Origin: Anaerolineae bacterium
GTDB taxonomy: Bacteria > Chloroflexota > Anaerolineae > CG2-30-64-16
Direction: 5' to 3'
Length of the DNA: 16,481 nt
Assembly (NCBI GenBank): GCA_025454565.1
Contig: JALOOE010000005.1
Coordinates: forward strand, 1-16,481
Shown: positions 14,711-16,481 of the stretch, piece after piece
Layout: every line of letters begins with the position of its first letter
Position numbering within the stretch: the stretch's first letter is position 1
Position numbers and translations under genes: made by a program
The notes under the pieces: generated by a model
The model's input: the letters and a program-made list of their open reading frames with translations, nothing else
Told to the model about the DNA's origin: nothing
The model's database searches: none

Positions 14711-15793
14711 ATGACCACAGATGTGACGGCGATCGCGAAGGTCCGCAACCCGCGGGCTGGCAAGCGGCCGTCGCGTGTCGTGGTAGACAAGGCTGCTATG
14801 AAGCGGCTGCGTCTGGTGGCGGTGGCGTACTCGCATGTCAAGAGCGAGTGGTTCCCGACTCCCGAGGCCTACAAGGCCGAAGTCGAGGTCGAGCAGCGCG
14901 CGAAGGACGTCGTGACGGCCCTCAAGAAGCTGGGACTGAAAGCCAAAGCGTACCGGGCCGATCGTTACTTCATGGCAAAGCTATTGGTCGACCAGCCGGA
15001 CCTTGTCTTGAACCTCGTGGACACCCTACGGGGGAGCGACGCGCTGCAGGTGTCGATTCCCGGCGCGCTCGAGCTGGCCGGCGTGCCCTACACCGGCGCC
15101 GGGATGCGCGGCCTGGTGATCGGCAACGACCGGAACCTGGTCAAGGAGTTGCTCGACGCCAACGACGTGCCGACGCCACCCTTCCAATTCGTCACCCGGC
15201 GCGGGACGCGGATTCGCGAGGATCTGGATCTGCCCCTGATCGTCAAGCTCAACGAGGGTGGCGGTAGCGTGGGCATCGATGAAGCCGCTGTGAAGGAGAG
15301 CTACGACGAGGCGCAAGAGCGGGCCGACGCGCTGATCGCGACCTATAAGCTACCGGTGATCGTCGAGCAGTTCATCGAGGGCCCTGAGATTACGGTGGTC
15401 GCGTTTGACGACGGCGAGCAGGTGCACGTCTTCTGCGCCCAGAAGGTCTTCAAAGAGAGCGAGAGCCGGAAGTATTACTTCACCAGCTTCGAGAGCTACG
15501 ACGATCCGGACTGCTATCACTACACTACGGCGGAACCCGCCGTCGCCGAGGCCGTGACATGGTACGCGCGCCGCGCCTTTGAAATCCTGCGCTGTCGGGA
15601 CTACGCCAAGTTCGACGTGCGCATCGACGCGACGACGGGTACGCCCTACTTCACCGACGCCAACCCCAACACCGCCTTTGGACCCGACCCGGGCTTGCCT
15701 ATGACCGAAGTGCTGCAACTGCACGGGGTCAAATTCTCCAGAATACTCGCCAGCTTGATGACAAAGCATGCCCGGCAAATCTACGCCATGTAG
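14711..15793 (+). CDS. D-Ala-D-Ala-ligase-like ATP-grasp enzyme
   Basis: A 360-residue ATP-grasp ligase that would join a carboxylate to an amine through an acyl phosphate. The N-terminal domain begins at about 31 (KRLRLVAVAYSHVK). ATP-grasp elements follow: PLIVKLNEGGGSVGI with Lys179 and a Gly-rich loop, VIVEQFIEGPE with Glu219, and metal-binding residues at Asp302 (KFDVRID) and DANPN (316-320). The last motif normally reads E-x-N, so Asp316 is a conservative change. Housekeeping Ddl ends in N-T-x-PG; here it is NPNTAFGP, so a peptide or amino-acid ligase with another substrate is more likely than cell-wall Ddl. Start choice is uncertain: GTG 14666, ATG 14711 and ATG 14798 (with AAGG five bases upstream, close to the domain start) are all possible. 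The 3' end overlaps the C39-like peptidase gene by 26 bases. Confidence 0.82.
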   Translation: MTTDVTAIAKVRNPRAGKRPSRVVVDKAAMKRLRLVAVAYSHVKSEWFPTPEAYKAEVEVEQRAKDVVTALKKLGLKAKAYRADRYFMAKLLVDQPDLVLNLVDTLRGSDALQVSIPGALELAGVPYTGAGMRGLVIGNDRNLVKELLDANDVPTPPFQFVTRRGTRIREDLDLPLIVKLNEGGGSVGIDEAAVKESYDEAQERADALIATYKLPVIVEQFIEGPEITVVAFDDGEQVHVFCAQKVFKESESRKYYFTSFESYDDPDCYHYTTAEPAVAEAVTWYARRAFEILRCRDYAKFDVRIDATTGTPYFTDANPNTAFGPDPGLPMTEVLQLHGVKFSRILASLMTKHARQIYAM

Positions 15794-16403
15794 CGGCGGG
15801 GAGCCCCCGCGCCCGCTCGCGCTGCCTCGCGTCTGCCAGATTTCTGAGCATCACTGCGGCCCGGCCGTGTTGCAGATGCTGCTCAGCCAGCGCGGTGTGG
15901 CCGCGGATCAGGAACGACTGACTGAACTGGCTGACGTGGCGGCGACCATCGAAGCGCATGGCGCCCGTGTTGACCAGCTTGCCCGCGCGGTGGCGTGGCT
16001 GCGCGCGGGCGTCTGTTTCTGGTACAAGAACCAGGCGAGCGCGGAAGACCTGATCGCCGTGGTGTGCCGCTACCGCTGTCCGGCCGGTGTGGAGTGGCAG
16101 GGGTTGTTTGAGGATCGTGAGGAAGACGAGAATTTCGATGAGGGCGACTACGGGCACTACAGCATTGTGACGCGCATCGACCGGCGGCGCGGGCTGATTA
16201 CGCTCCGCGACCCCTACCCCGATTTCTGGCGGGAGGATCGGATCTTTCGGCTGGAGTGGTTCATCCGGCGCTGGTGGGACGTCAACGCGGTGCCCGCGCC
16301 AGAGCTCGGCGCGCTGCGCCTGGTGGAAGACCATCACATGCTGTTTGTTATCACCGGGCTGCGCGCGCGCTTTCCCGCTTCACTGGGCATGACGCGGGGG
16401 TGA
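15768..16403 (+). CDS. C39-like papain-fold cysteine peptidase
   Basis: A 211-residue protein with the elements of the C39 (bacteriocin-processing) peptidase fold: Gln24 for the oxyanion hole six residues before Cys30 (QISEHHCGPAVLQMLL), His130 in GHYSIVTRI, and Asp148 in LRDPYP. It has no ABC transporter or membrane segment and no signal peptide, so it is a stand-alone cytoplasmic form. It starts at ATG 15768 inside the last codons of the ATP-grasp gene with no strong ribosome binding site, which suggests translational coupling. The pairing resembles known neighbourhoods of RimK-type ATP-grasp ligases with C39-family peptidases, where one enzyme is thought to build and the other to trim a peptide. 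The substrate is unknown, and no precursor peptide gene is seen in the remaining 78 bases. Confidence 0.75.
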   Translation: MPGKSTPCSGGEPPRPLALPRVCQISEHHCGPAVLQMLLSQRGVAADQERLTELADVAATIEAHGARVDQLARAVAWLRAGVCFWYKNQASAEDLIAVVCRYRCPAGVEWQGLFEDREEDENFDEGDYGHYSIVTRIDRRRGLITLRDPYPDFWREDRIFRLEWFIRRWWDVNAVPAPELGALRLVEDHHMLFVITGLRARFPASLGMTRG

Positions 16404-16481
16404 GGAGATCTGAAGCGTTTCCGGATACCTTTCGGGACTGAAGCTCACCGCGACGTAGCTTACCACTGAAAATCCACTTCA

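Noticed and set aside
16404..16481. Possible third gene after the C39-like peptidase
   Set aside because: The remaining 78 bases have no start codon with a ribosome binding site and no terminator hairpin; nothing can be supported.

Overview
The window is GC-rich bacterial DNA packed with genes, nearly all on the minus strand. I recognise no 16S, tRNA or other taxonomic marker. The Ala/Pro/Thr linker of the secreted lipoprotein (repeats such as PTATPAPT), the HTH-less sugar-binding regulator and the mix of GH42, GH38 and URO-D genes suggest a Chloroflexota-like bacterium. That placement is inference only.

Layout, in the direction of minus-strand transcription. A catabolic operon starts near 14510 (perfect -10 TATAAT) and runs down to about 4275. 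It encodes two tandem URO-D-superfamily proteins with a complete Zn-type H-x-C...C set, a GH13 oligo-1,6-/alpha-glucosidase, a GH38 alpha-mannosidase, an RraA-fold aldolase/decarboxylase-like protein, an enolase-superfamily acid-sugar dehydratase and a sulfatase. Gaps are 1 to 73 bases. A 171-base gap follows, then a lipoprotein with an intradiol ring-cleavage dioxygenase domain (4103 to 3318), closed by a clear rho-independent terminator. A good sigma70-type promoter (TTGCCA-17-TAGAAT) overlaps the terminator's U-tract and starts a second unit: SDR dehydrogenase, GH42 beta-galactosidase, and a regulator-like gene cut by the left edge whose first 86 residues look like a LacI-type sugar-binding domain without a DNA-binding domain.

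On the plus strand, divergent from the main operon, lie a D-Ala-D-Ala-ligase-like ATP-grasp enzyme and, overlapping it by 26 bases, a C39-like cysteine peptidase. These look like a separate peptide-bond-making and peptide-bond-breaking pair.

Together the minus-strand genes read as a locus for breaking down a mixed, probably sulfated glycan. The glycosidases release galactose, mannose and glucose; the sulfatase removes sulfate; SDR, dehydratase and RraA-type enzyme fit a non-phosphorylating oxidation, dehydration and cleavage route for a sugar acid. The URO-D-family pair may handle methyl groups through a corrinoid. No transporter, SusC/D pair, formylglycine-generating enzyme or corrinoid protein is present in the window, so uptake, sulfatase activation and methyl transfer would depend on genes elsewhere.
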